Positions 52,080 to 59,527 of a stretch of 64,000 nt of DNA are shown in pieces (the stretch's first letter is position 1; the number at the start of each line of letters is the position of its first letter). Below the pieces are notes generated by a model that made no database searches, had not been told where the DNA came from, and saw only the letters and a program-made list of their open reading frames with translations. A program made the position numbers and the translations under genes. Origin of the DNA: Sphingomonas gei (GTDB taxonomy: Bacteria; Pseudomonadota; Alphaproteobacteria; Sphingomonadales; Sphingomonadaceae). The stretch covers positions 806,001-870,000 of the forward strand of contig NZ_SRXT01000001.1 of assembly GCF_004792685.1 (NCBI RefSeq). Direction: 5' to 3'.

Positions 52080-53636
52080 CTAGTCCTTCCCACAGGCCGC
52101 AGCCGCCACGCCGGGCGCTGCCGCCGGCACGCGGGGCTGCGGCGCCAGCACTTCCCATTCCTGTACGCCCACCCCTGCGTAGGGCCCGCTGCCCGACGCG
52201 TCGAACACCGCGCGCAGACATCGCGTCGTCACCGGCGCGAAGCGGACCGCCTGCAAAGCGCCCGGCGCGGTGCCGGATCCGCTGGCCCCCCGCACCGGCT
52301 TCCAGCCTTTATCCCAATATTCGAGGTGCCACGCGGCGGGAGGCGCAACCCCGTTTCCCGATCCCGCCGGCTGGTCGGCGAAGAACTGGATCCGCGCGCC
52401 GTCGATCGTCACCGGCTTGTCCCAACGATATTCGACCCAAGGTTGCTTGGGATTGTTGCCGTTCCACGTGCCCCACATTTCGGGCGGCAACGGATTTTCT
52501 CGCACCTTGCCGTCGTTGAGCGCGGCGATCCAATATTGCACCGGGACGAGGTTCGACGAAGCCGCCGAGGCCGCGCCGGCGATGTTGCGCGTTGGCACCG
52601 GCACGGGTTGCGGCACGCGCGTGGGAACCACCGGCCGGATCGACGCAGGGGATACGCTGTCGTCCCATTCGAGCCGGTCGATCGCGACGCTGCGGCGGAA
52701 ATGCCCGCCTCCGACGGCGTCGGCGGTGTGATAGGCGATGTACCATTTGCCCTTGAATTCGACGATTCCGGCGTGCGACGTGGTCGACGAAACCGGGCGC
52801 AGCGCAACGCCGCGATAGGTCCACGGGCCGAGCGGGGATGTCGCGGTGCCCCAAGCCTGGCACGCATGATAGACTGCGGGGGTGCAGTCGCTGTCGGGTC
52901 CGGCCTTGTTGCCGGCATAGAGCAGATAGTAAACGCCCTGGCGCTTGAAGATCCACGGCGCCTCGAAAAAGCCGGTCAGCCCCTCGATCCGCCTTTCGCC
53001 GCCTTTGGGCGTGATCATGTCGCGTTCGAGCTCCATCCCGCGCAACTGCCCGAACGTGCCCCAATAGATATACACCCGGCCATCATCGTCGAGCAGCACG
53101 GTCGGGTCGATGTTCTGAATGCCGTTCGCGACCGGCAGCTTCTGCGAAATGATCGGCCCGGCAGGATGCGCATCCCTCCACGGCCCGCGCACGCTCTCCG
53201 CCACTGCGACCCCGATTGCGAACTTGTCCTTTGCGTCGCTGTTGCGCTCGATCACGGGGGCGTAGAAATAGAAGCAGCCGTCGGCGCCCTTGACGATCTG
53301 CCCGGCATAGGCCCGCGTGGGCTCGGCCCAGGCGAAGACATCTTCGGGGTGGATGAAGCCGGGAATGTGCTCCCATTTGCGCGACGCCGGATCCTTGGTC
53401 GCGAGCAGCTGCCATTCTGGCATGATGAAGTCGTTGACCTCGGGCGCCGCCTCGTCGCGTCCGGTCAGGATGTAGAGCGTTTCGCCGTCGACCAAAGGCG
53501 CCGGATCGGTGGTGTAGCTGCGGCCGTCGGCGAGGATCGGATTGCCTTGCGACGTCACCGTCTCGGGCGCCGTCTGGGCGCAGGCGGCGCCCGGCAGCAT
53601 CGCTAGCGCAGCGGCGAAGGCAGGCAGTCGTTTCAC
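52080..53636 (-). CDS. secreted glycoside hydrolase family 43 with C-terminal F5/8-type domain
   Basis: This 518-residue exported enzyme has the signal peptide KRLPAFAAALAMLPGAACAQ. Its five-bladed GH43 propeller has the base Asp in SYTTDPAPLVDGETLYILTGRDE, the pKa-tuning Asp in NIDPTVLLDDDGRVYIYWG, and the acid Glu in TGFFEAPWIFKRQGVYYLLYAGN. A discoidin-like domain follows (VEYRWDKPVTIDGARIQFFADQP…WHLEYWDKGWKPV…LRAVFDASGSGPYAGVGVQEWEV). GH43 enzymes are alpha-L-arabinofuranosidases, arabinanases or xylosidases; the neighbouring GH127 favours arabinose. It starts at GTG 53636, 1 nt after the DUF885 stop, with GAGGAA as binding site. Confidence 0.92.
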   Translation of the reverse strand: MKRLPAFAAALAMLPGAACAQTAPETVTSQGNPILADGRSYTTDPAPLVDGETLYILTGRDEAAPEVNDFIMPEWQLLATKDPASRKWEHIPGFIHPEDVFAWAEPTRAYAGQIVKGADGCFYFYAPVIERNSDAKDKFAIGVAVAESVRGPWRDAHPAGPIISQKLPVANGIQNIDPTVLLDDDGRVYIYWGTFGQLRGMELERDMITPKGGERRIEGLTGFFEAPWIFKRQGVYYLLYAGNKAGPDSDCTPAVYHACQAWGTATSPLGPWTYRGVALRPVSSTTSHAGIVEFKGKWYIAYHTADAVGGGHFRRSVAIDRLEWDDSVSPASIRPVVPTRVPQPVPVPTRNIAGAASAASSNLVPVQYWIAALNDGKVRENPLPPEMWGTWNGNNPKQPWVEYRWDKPVTIDGARIQFFADQPAGSGNGVAPPAAWHLEYWDKGWKPVRGASGSGTAPGALQAVRFAPVTTRCLRAVFDASGSGPYAGVGVQEWEVLAPQPRVPAAAPGVAAAACGKD

Positions 53637-53637
53637 G

Positions 53638-55389
53638 TCATTCCTCGTCGGGATAGGGACCCTTGCCGCCATCGGCGATGAGCTGGTCGACGCGGCGGTC
53701 GATCTCGGGAATGGGCACCGATCCCAATGCGAGCACCGCATCGTGAAAGGCGCGGATGTTGAACTTCGCCCCCAGCGCCTTTTCGGCACGGGCACGGGCG
53801 CGCAGGATCGCGAGCTCGCCGGTATAGTAGCTCAGCGCCTGTCCCGGCCAGGCGATGTAGCGATCGACTTCGGTCTCGATCTCATGGTCGGCCAGCGCAG
53901 TGTTGTCGTGGAAATATTGCTGCGCTTGCTCGCGGGTCCAGCCCTGCGCATGAATGCCGGTATCGACCACCAGCCGCGCCGCGCGCCACATCTGGTAGGA
54001 AAGCATGCCGAACACCTCATAAGGCGTCTGGTACATGCCCATTTCCTCGCCCAGCGCCTCGCAATAGAGCGCCCAGCCCTCGCCATAGACCGAGAGATAG
54101 GTGTCGCGGCGGAAGGCGGGAAGATCCTTGTTCTCGCCGGCGAGCGGCATCTGGAAGGCGTGGCCCGGCGCGCTTTCGTGCAGCGTCAGCGCGGGCAGCG
54201 AATATAGCGGCCGTGCGGACAGATTGTAGGTGTTGATCAGATACACGCCCGGCCCCCCCCGCCCGCCGGTGTAGAAGGGCGCGATGTCGTCGGGCACCGG
54301 GATGATCGCGAAGCGGCTGCGCGGCAGTCGGCCGAAATATTTCGAGGCCTTGCCGTCGAAGGTCTTGGCGATCCACGCGCCGCGGTCGAGCAACGCCTGG
54401 GGTGTCTTCGCATAGAATTGCGGATCGGTGCGCAGAAATTTCAGGAAGGCGGGAAGATCGCCCTTGAACCCGACCTGCTGCATCACCTCGTGCATCCGCG
54501 CGAGAATCTTGCCGACTTCGGCAAGGCCGATCGCGTGTACCTGCTCGGGAGTCTGGTTCAGCGTGGTATATTCGGCGACCTTCGATTGGTAATAAGCCCG
54601 GCCATCGGGAAGGTCGTAAGCCGCAAGATCGGTCCGCGCGCCCGGGATATATTCCTCGCGCAGGAAGCGCAGCAGCTTCGCATGCGCGGGCACCACTGCC
54701 TCGCGGATCGCCGCCTCGCCCTCGGCGCGCAGCCGAGTCCGGGTCTCCGCCAGCATACCAGCAGGAAATTTGGCGAAGGGCGCAAAGAATGGCGAGTCCG
54801 ACACGGAATTCGCCTCGACAACCCTGGCAACCCCGACGTCACGGCCCTGCAGCGTGATCCGCGACGGCGTGAAGCCGCGCTTCAGCCCGGCGCGCATGTT
54901 TTCGATCTGCTGATCGAAATAGCGCGGGATATCCCGCAGCGTCGCGAGGTAGCGACGATAATCCTCCTCGCGCACGAAATCGCCGCGCGCGGATCCGGCA
55001 AGGTCGCCCCAGAAGCTCGAGTCCGCATTCAGCGGCTTCTCATAGTCGCGATATTTCTGCTCTGCGAGCAAAGCCTCGATCTGGCCTTTGTAGACCGCAT
55101 AGTTGACCTGCTCGACGGGGGAGAGCGTGGTTTGCCTGATCTTCGCAAGCGCGGCGAGCGTCGCGGTCCAGCGCGCGAGCCGTTCGGCCTGTGCGGCGGG
55201 GCCGACATCGGGCAGGCCGAGCTTCTGGTCCTTGGGGCTGTCCTCGTTCGGCGCCTGCTGGCGCTGCCGCCACGCATATTCCTCAGTATAAAGCTTGCGA
55301 AACTGCGCATCCGGGCCGGGCACCGGAGCCGCAGCGGTCAACATCGCAGCGCCTGCAAACAAAACCATCGCTTTGGGCCATGCCGCCAT
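53638..55389 (-). CDS. DUF885-family secreted putative metallopeptidase
   Basis: This 583-residue exported protein has a signal peptide (MAAWPKAMVLFAGAAMLTAAAP). The DUF885 core shows LTLHESAPGHAFQMPLA (metal ligands), SVYGEGWALYCEALGEEMGMYQTPYEVFGML and YIAWPGQALSYYTGE. It is about 25-30 percent similar in pattern to the 29548-31365 gene, judged by eye. It lies within a tight operon between the GH43 gene (1 nt away) and the reductase gene (2 nt away), so it is likely to act on the same glycoprotein as the glycosidases. Confidence 0.9.
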   Translation of the reverse strand: MAAWPKAMVLFAGAAMLTAAAPVPGPDAQFRKLYTEEYAWRQRQQAPNEDSPKDQKLGLPDVGPAAQAERLARWTATLAALAKIRQTTLSPVEQVNYAVYKGQIEALLAEQKYRDYEKPLNADSSFWGDLAGSARGDFVREEDYRRYLATLRDIPRYFDQQIENMRAGLKRGFTPSRITLQGRDVGVARVVEANSVSDSPFFAPFAKFPAGMLAETRTRLRAEGEAAIREAVVPAHAKLLRFLREEYIPGARTDLAAYDLPDGRAYYQSKVAEYTTLNQTPEQVHAIGLAEVGKILARMHEVMQQVGFKGDLPAFLKFLRTDPQFYAKTPQALLDRGAWIAKTFDGKASKYFGRLPRSRFAIIPVPDDIAPFYTGGRGGPGVYLINTYNLSARPLYSLPALTLHESAPGHAFQMPLAGENKDLPAFRRDTYLSVYGEGWALYCEALGEEMGMYQTPYEVFGMLSYQMWRAARLVVDTGIHAQGWTREQAQQYFHDNTALADHEIETEVDRYIAWPGQALSYYTGELAILRARARAEKALGAKFNIRAFHDAVLALGSVPIPEIDRRVDQLIADGGKGPYPDEE

Positions 55390-55391
55390 GC

Positions 55392-56387
55392 TCAAACTCC
55401 GATCGCCATGATGTCTGCATACAATGCCGCAGGGATTGTCACCCCCTCCGCAAGGCTGCGCGCCCGCGCGGCATAGCGCCGCTGCGATGGCAGCCGCGCA
55501 CTCTGCCCCTCGATTGCCGCGAACATCGCCTCGGCACGTTCAAGATGCGCCCGCACGGCGTCGCCAAGGAATCCCGCCGGATCGATCGCGAGGATCAGCT
55601 CGCCGCCGATCGGCGAGCCGCCGCGGCCCTTGTCGGCCGCGATCGATTCCGCGCTGGTCATGTCGGCGATCAGCGGCCCGGCGAGCAATTCGACCATCGC
55701 CGCCAGCGCCGAACCCTTATGCCCGCCAAAGGTGCGCATCGCGCCGTCCAGCACGGCTGTCGCGTCATTGGTGCTGCGGCCGTCGGCATCGTAACCCCAG
55801 TCGTCGGGGATCGCCCTGCCCTCGCGGCGGTGCAATTCGATCTCGCCGCGCGCCACGGCGCTGGTTGCAAAGTCGAACACGAACGGCTCGCGTCCCGGCC
55901 GCGGCCAGCCGAATGCGATCGGATTGGTGCCGAACACCGGCTTGGTGCCGCCCGCAGGCGCGACCCAGGCATGGCTGGGGGTGAAGGCCAGTGCGACAAG
56001 CCCCTGCTCCGCCAGCGCCTCGACTTCGGGCCATAGCGCGGCGAAGTGGACGACGTTATTGAGCGCGAGCGCCGCGATCCCGTTGGCGCGCGCCTTGTCG
56101 ACCAGCAACGGCATGCCGCGTTCGAAGGCGAGTTGGGCAAACCCGCCGCCGCCATCGACGCGGACGAGCCCGGCCTTCGGCTCCGAAACCTGCGGCACCG
56201 CATCGGGCACCACCACCCCGGCACGGATGCTGCGATCGGCGACGAGCAGACGGTAGATGCCATGGCTGGCGCAACCGTCACGCTCGCCGGCAACCATCGT
56301 CTCGGCGACCGCATCGGCATGATCCCCCGCGAGCCCCGCCGCGCGCAATTTGGCCCGGGCGAGTTCGCGCAGCGCGTCGAGCGTCAT
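55392..56387 (-). CDS. Ldh_2-family reductase, likely delta1-pyrroline/piperideine-2-carboxylate reductase (DpkA-like)
   Basis: This 331-residue NAD(P)H enzyme belongs to the malate/L-lactate dehydrogenase-2 fold. LRAAGLAGDHADAVAETMVAGERDGCASHGIYRL is the family N-terminus with the catalytic His in SHG. NNVVHFAALWPEVEALAEQGLVALAF and GGTKPVFGTNPIAFGWPR resemble the DpkA branch, which reduces cyclic imino acids to proline or pipecolate. In a hydroxyproline block this fits recycling of pyrroline-2-carboxylate to proline. ATG 56387 is chosen; an earlier in-frame TTG overlaps the GH127 stop. It lies 11 nt after GH127. Confidence 0.85.
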   Translation of the reverse strand: MTLDALRELARAKLRAAGLAGDHADAVAETMVAGERDGCASHGIYRLLVADRSIRAGVVVPDAVPQVSEPKAGLVRVDGGGGFAQLAFERGMPLLVDKARANGIAALALNNVVHFAALWPEVEALAEQGLVALAFTPSHAWVAPAGGTKPVFGTNPIAFGWPRPGREPFVFDFATSAVARGEIELHRREGRAIPDDWGYDADGRSTNDATAVLDGAMRTFGGHKGSALAAMVELLAGPLIADMTSAESIAADKGRGGSPIGGELILAIDPAGFLGDAVRAHLERAEAMFAAIEGQSARLPSQRRYAARARSLAEGVTIPAALYADIMAIGV

Positions 56388-56398
56388 AGCGACGGGGC

Positions 56399-58783
56399 TC
56401 AAATCGCAGCGCCCACTTTGGCGGTGAACAGGCGCACGCCGAATATCGGCCCCGCGGTGCTGCGATCGTGCGGCACGATCCGCACCTGCACCGATTTCTT
56501 GCCTTTGGTCAGTGCCTCGGCGAGCGGATATTCCATATCGAAGAACTTGCCGGGTTTGTCGTTGTCGAGCGTCTGTGTGGCGACCTTCACATTATCCACC
56601 AGGATGTCGAAGCCGCGCTTGCGCTCGCCGCCCCAATAGGTCGCCTGGAGGATCAGCGGGCCGGGCTTGGTCTTGAGCGTGAACTCAACGAACCCGCCCG
56701 ACCGCACGTCGCGCCCCTGTCGGCCGCGATAGGTGACCGGGTAGGAGATGTCGGAAGTGAGGTTGTGGTCGCGCTCGGGCTGCATCTCGCCGAGGAACAT
56801 TACGTCGACCGAACGCGCCGCAATGTCCTTGAGCCGCGCCTGCTCGGTTAGGAACGCCTTTTCCTCGGCCGCCCAGGCACTCTCCGAGAAGCGCTTGAAA
56901 TAGATCGCGCTACGCCGGTTATACTGGCGGTAGAAAGGCACGAACTGGAGGTCGGCGGGACGGACCACGCCGCGGGTATTGAAGATGCCCCTGGCTGCAT
57001 CGGCAGGGCTAAAGGCCGCGAGCAGGTCGGCCCCGACGAGCGCCGGATCGGCCCGCTCCCATTTGACGTCCTTCGGCCCCAGATCGGCGGCGAGCACCAT
57101 CGGCCCGCTGAGCAACGCGATCATATTCTCGTCGCCCGGCGCGGATTCGATGCGAAGCTCGAGCGGCAGGCTGATCGAGACCGTGTCCCCCGCCTTCCAG
57201 CGCCGGTCAACCACCGCATAGCCCCGCTCGAATACTGGCTGCGCCGGCTTACCGTTGACCGCGACCACCGCCTTGCCCGCTGCCCAGCCCGGCACGCGCA
57301 AAGCGACCGGGAAGCGGCCTGCCTTGACTTTGGTGAAGGTCAGCGTGCTTTCGGGCGCGAACGGATAATTGGTCTCCAAGGTCAACGCGGCGTTGCGCTT
57401 CGCCCAATTGACGTCGGCCGGGATGTAGAGATTGACGATCAGCCCGCCGGCATCGTCTTCCCAGAAGATCGACTCGCCGTGCTTGGAATGGACCTCCATG
57501 CCGCTGCCGACGCAGCACCAGAAGGCGTCGTCGTCCACCGTCGAATAGCCGCGCTCGCTGCCGGTCATCAGCGGGGTCATGTAGGTGAAGCCGCCGGTCG
57601 CCGGGTCCTGCGCCGACATCACATGATTGAGATGCGCGCGCTCATAATAATCGAACAGCGCGCCGTCGGGCTGCCAGCCATAGAGGTGCCGGGTCAGCTT
57701 GAGCATGTTGTAGGTATTGCAATGCTCGCAGGTCTGCTCGGTGATGTGGTCGGCGACCGTGTCAGGGGTGAAGAAATATTCGCGGTCGGCATTGCCGCCG
57801 ATCACGAAGCTGTGATGCCCGGTGACGCGCTCCCAGAAGAAGGTCGCCGCGGTCCGGCGCTTCTCGTCGCCGGTGATGTCGTAGATCCGCGCCAGCCCGA
57901 TCAGCTTGGGCACCTGGGTGTTGGCGTGGAAATTGGCGAGCTTGTCCTCGCGGTTGCTCAAGGGATCGAGCACGCGATTGTCATACAGCGTTTCCGCCAT
58001 CTTGAGCCAGCGCGGGTCGCCGGTGCGCTGATGCATCTCGGCATAGCTCTCGTTAAGCCCGCCATATTCGCACCCCAACACTTCCTGCGTCTGCGCAGGG
58101 GTGAGGGCGGCGAACACGCGCTCGAAATAGCCACCCAGCCCCTCGACGACGCTCAGCGCCTTCTTGTTGCCCCAGCCGGCATGGACGTCGAGCAGCCCGG
58201 CGAACAATTTGTGCACCGTGTAGAGCGGCGACCATGAACCGTTGAGATCGAACCCGCCGGACTTGATCTCGCCCTTCATCACTTCGCCGAAAATCTCTTC
58301 GCCGTCGACGACGCTGCCGTCCTTTCGCTTGCGGCCCAGCGCGCCGACATAGCCGGTGCCGCGCTTGGCCTGCGCCTCGGCAAGTTCGTCGACGATATAG
58401 TCAGCGCGGCGGCGCATCTCGGCATCGCCGGTCTGCTGCCAGGTCAGCACCAACGCGGTCAGATAATGGCCGAGCGTATGGCCGGCGATCGTATCGCTCT
58501 CCCACCCGCCATAGATCGGCGCCTTGGGCTCCAGCCCGGCATATTTGCGGAAATTGTGGAGCAGCCGATCGGGGCTCAGCCGATGGAGGTATTTGCGGTT
58601 CACTTCCACCGCCGTGGCATAGTCCGACGGACGCAGGCGCACCGCGGCGAGCGGCAGCGGCTTGACGCCCTTCGGCGCAAACACCCCGGCCGTAGCGGCG
58701 CGCGCGATCCCGGTCTGCGCCGTCACCGCCAGCACTGCGGCTCCGAACATCAGTTCCCGACGGGAAGGGCGCATCGTCTGCAT
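56399..58783 (-). CDS. GH127-family beta-L-arabinofuranosidase, Tat-exported
   Basis: This 794-residue enzyme has a twin-arginine signal (RPSRRELMFGAAVLAV). The DUF1680/GH127 catalytic domain includes YGGWESDTIAGHTLGHYLTAL, GGLNESYAEM and NREDKLANFHANTQVPKLIG. The zinc-thiolate site is complete: Glu353 and Cys355 in CEHCNTYNMLKLTRHLYGW, and Cys423-Cys424 in FWCCVGSGMEVHSKHG. In characterised members the first of the paired Cys is the nucleophile that removes beta-L-arabinofuranose, including from hydroxyproline-linked arabinan of extensin. It is first in a four-gene operon, with operator site 3 located 13 nt upstream of the ATG. Confidence 0.93.
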   Translation of the reverse strand: MQTMRPSRRELMFGAAVLAVTAQTGIARAATAGVFAPKGVKPLPLAAVRLRPSDYATAVEVNRKYLHRLSPDRLLHNFRKYAGLEPKAPIYGGWESDTIAGHTLGHYLTALVLTWQQTGDAEMRRRADYIVDELAEAQAKRGTGYVGALGRKRKDGSVVDGEEIFGEVMKGEIKSGGFDLNGSWSPLYTVHKLFAGLLDVHAGWGNKKALSVVEGLGGYFERVFAALTPAQTQEVLGCEYGGLNESYAEMHQRTGDPRWLKMAETLYDNRVLDPLSNREDKLANFHANTQVPKLIGLARIYDITGDEKRRTAATFFWERVTGHHSFVIGGNADREYFFTPDTVADHITEQTCEHCNTYNMLKLTRHLYGWQPDGALFDYYERAHLNHVMSAQDPATGGFTYMTPLMTGSERGYSTVDDDAFWCCVGSGMEVHSKHGESIFWEDDAGGLIVNLYIPADVNWAKRNAALTLETNYPFAPESTLTFTKVKAGRFPVALRVPGWAAGKAVVAVNGKPAQPVFERGYAVVDRRWKAGDTVSISLPLELRIESAPGDENMIALLSGPMVLAADLGPKDVKWERADPALVGADLLAAFSPADAARGIFNTRGVVRPADLQFVPFYRQYNRRSAIYFKRFSESAWAAEEKAFLTEQARLKDIAARSVDVMFLGEMQPERDHNLTSDISYPVTYRGRQGRDVRSGGFVEFTLKTKPGPLILQATYWGGERKRGFDILVDNVKVATQTLDNDKPGKFFDMEYPLAEALTKGKKSVQVRIVPHDRSTAGPIFGVRLFTAKVGAAI

Positions 58784-58796
58784 CTCATTCTCCTGA

Positions 58797-58810
58797 ATAC
58801 CGTATACGAT
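58797..58810. promoter_or_regulatory. candidate GntR operator, site 3 (GH127 operon promoter)
   Basis: ATACCGTATACGAT is the best copy of the motif, containing the palindrome CGTATACG. It lies 13 nt before the GH127 start codon. Confidence 0.7.
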
Positions 58811-58997
58811 TAACACGGGGATCGAGAGCGTCAATCCTCGAATGACCTCTTCAGAAGTCGATCAGCAAGATCTGGTATCTGAGAGATCGAGGCGGACAAG
58901 CAGTCGTTGCCGCGCTTGCCGCTTCGACGTCGCCGGCGCGACGGGTTCGAAAAGTGCGCGATGGCGGGATCGGGTGCGCGTAATGCAATCGGCATAC

Positions 58998-59012
58998 ATT
59001 ATACCGTATAAT
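58998..59012. promoter_or_regulatory. candidate GntR operator, site 4 (plus-strand unit)
   Basis: ATTATACCGTATAAT is a 7-1-7 palindrome containing the core ATACCGTATA; it departs from the other sites after the tenth base. It lies 50 nt before the start of the plus-strand unit at 59063. The rest of the 279-nt divergent gap shows no gene. Confidence 0.55.
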
Positions 59013-59062
59013 TTTATTGAGCTGGCTCTTCGGCATGGATATGCACTGCTGGGGAGGTGCTG

Positions 59063-59527
59063 ATGCGACGCAATCAAGATTTCAGGGCGACCAAAGCCAC
59101 CGTGCTGGTATTGGCCGGCGTCCTGCTGCTGGCAAACGCAGGGCCCACGCCCGCACCGACGATCGCCGATCGCTATGCCCACGCAGACCTTTATCTGCGT
59201 CGGGAACTCGACAAGTTGATCGCCAACGCAGATCTGCGTGCGACGGTGGCGAAAAACCTCCGGGGCAAATTGCTGCCGAGCCACGGTGACATCGACGACA
59301 ACGTGCCCCTCACCGAGAGCATGCGGCTCGCCAACGCGCTAATCACCGCCGCGCGCGATGTCGATTGGGTGATTCTGCCCGACACCACCCATCGTGTCGC
59401 CCAGCCCTTATTCTGGCACAAGCAGCGCGACTATTTCACGCAGCATCTGCTTGATGAGAAGCCGCCGGTGCTCCCGCTATCCGCACCCACCGCTGCCATG
59501 CCCACGATCGGCGCAACCACGAAATGA
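59063..59527 (+). pseudogene. internally deleted S9 (dipeptidyl peptidase IV-like) peptidase, open frame retained
   Basis: The 154-codon frame joins the two ends of an S9 peptidase. Residues 1-60 carry a signal peptide (KATVLVLAGVLLLANAGP) and the family N-terminus TIADRYAHADLYLRRELDKLIANADLR. Residues 61-140 jump straight to the C-terminal catalytic end AKNLRGKLLPSHGDIDDNVPLTESMRLANALI…WVILPDTTHRVAQPLFWHKQRDYFTQHLL, holding the catalytic Asp and His. The whole propeller and the Ser-bearing GxSxGG segment (roughly 550-600 residues in the family) are gone, so no peptidase activity is possible. GGGGAGG lies 6 nt before the ATG, and the stop overlaps the next gene as ATGA, so it is probably still translated. 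Confidence 0.82.
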
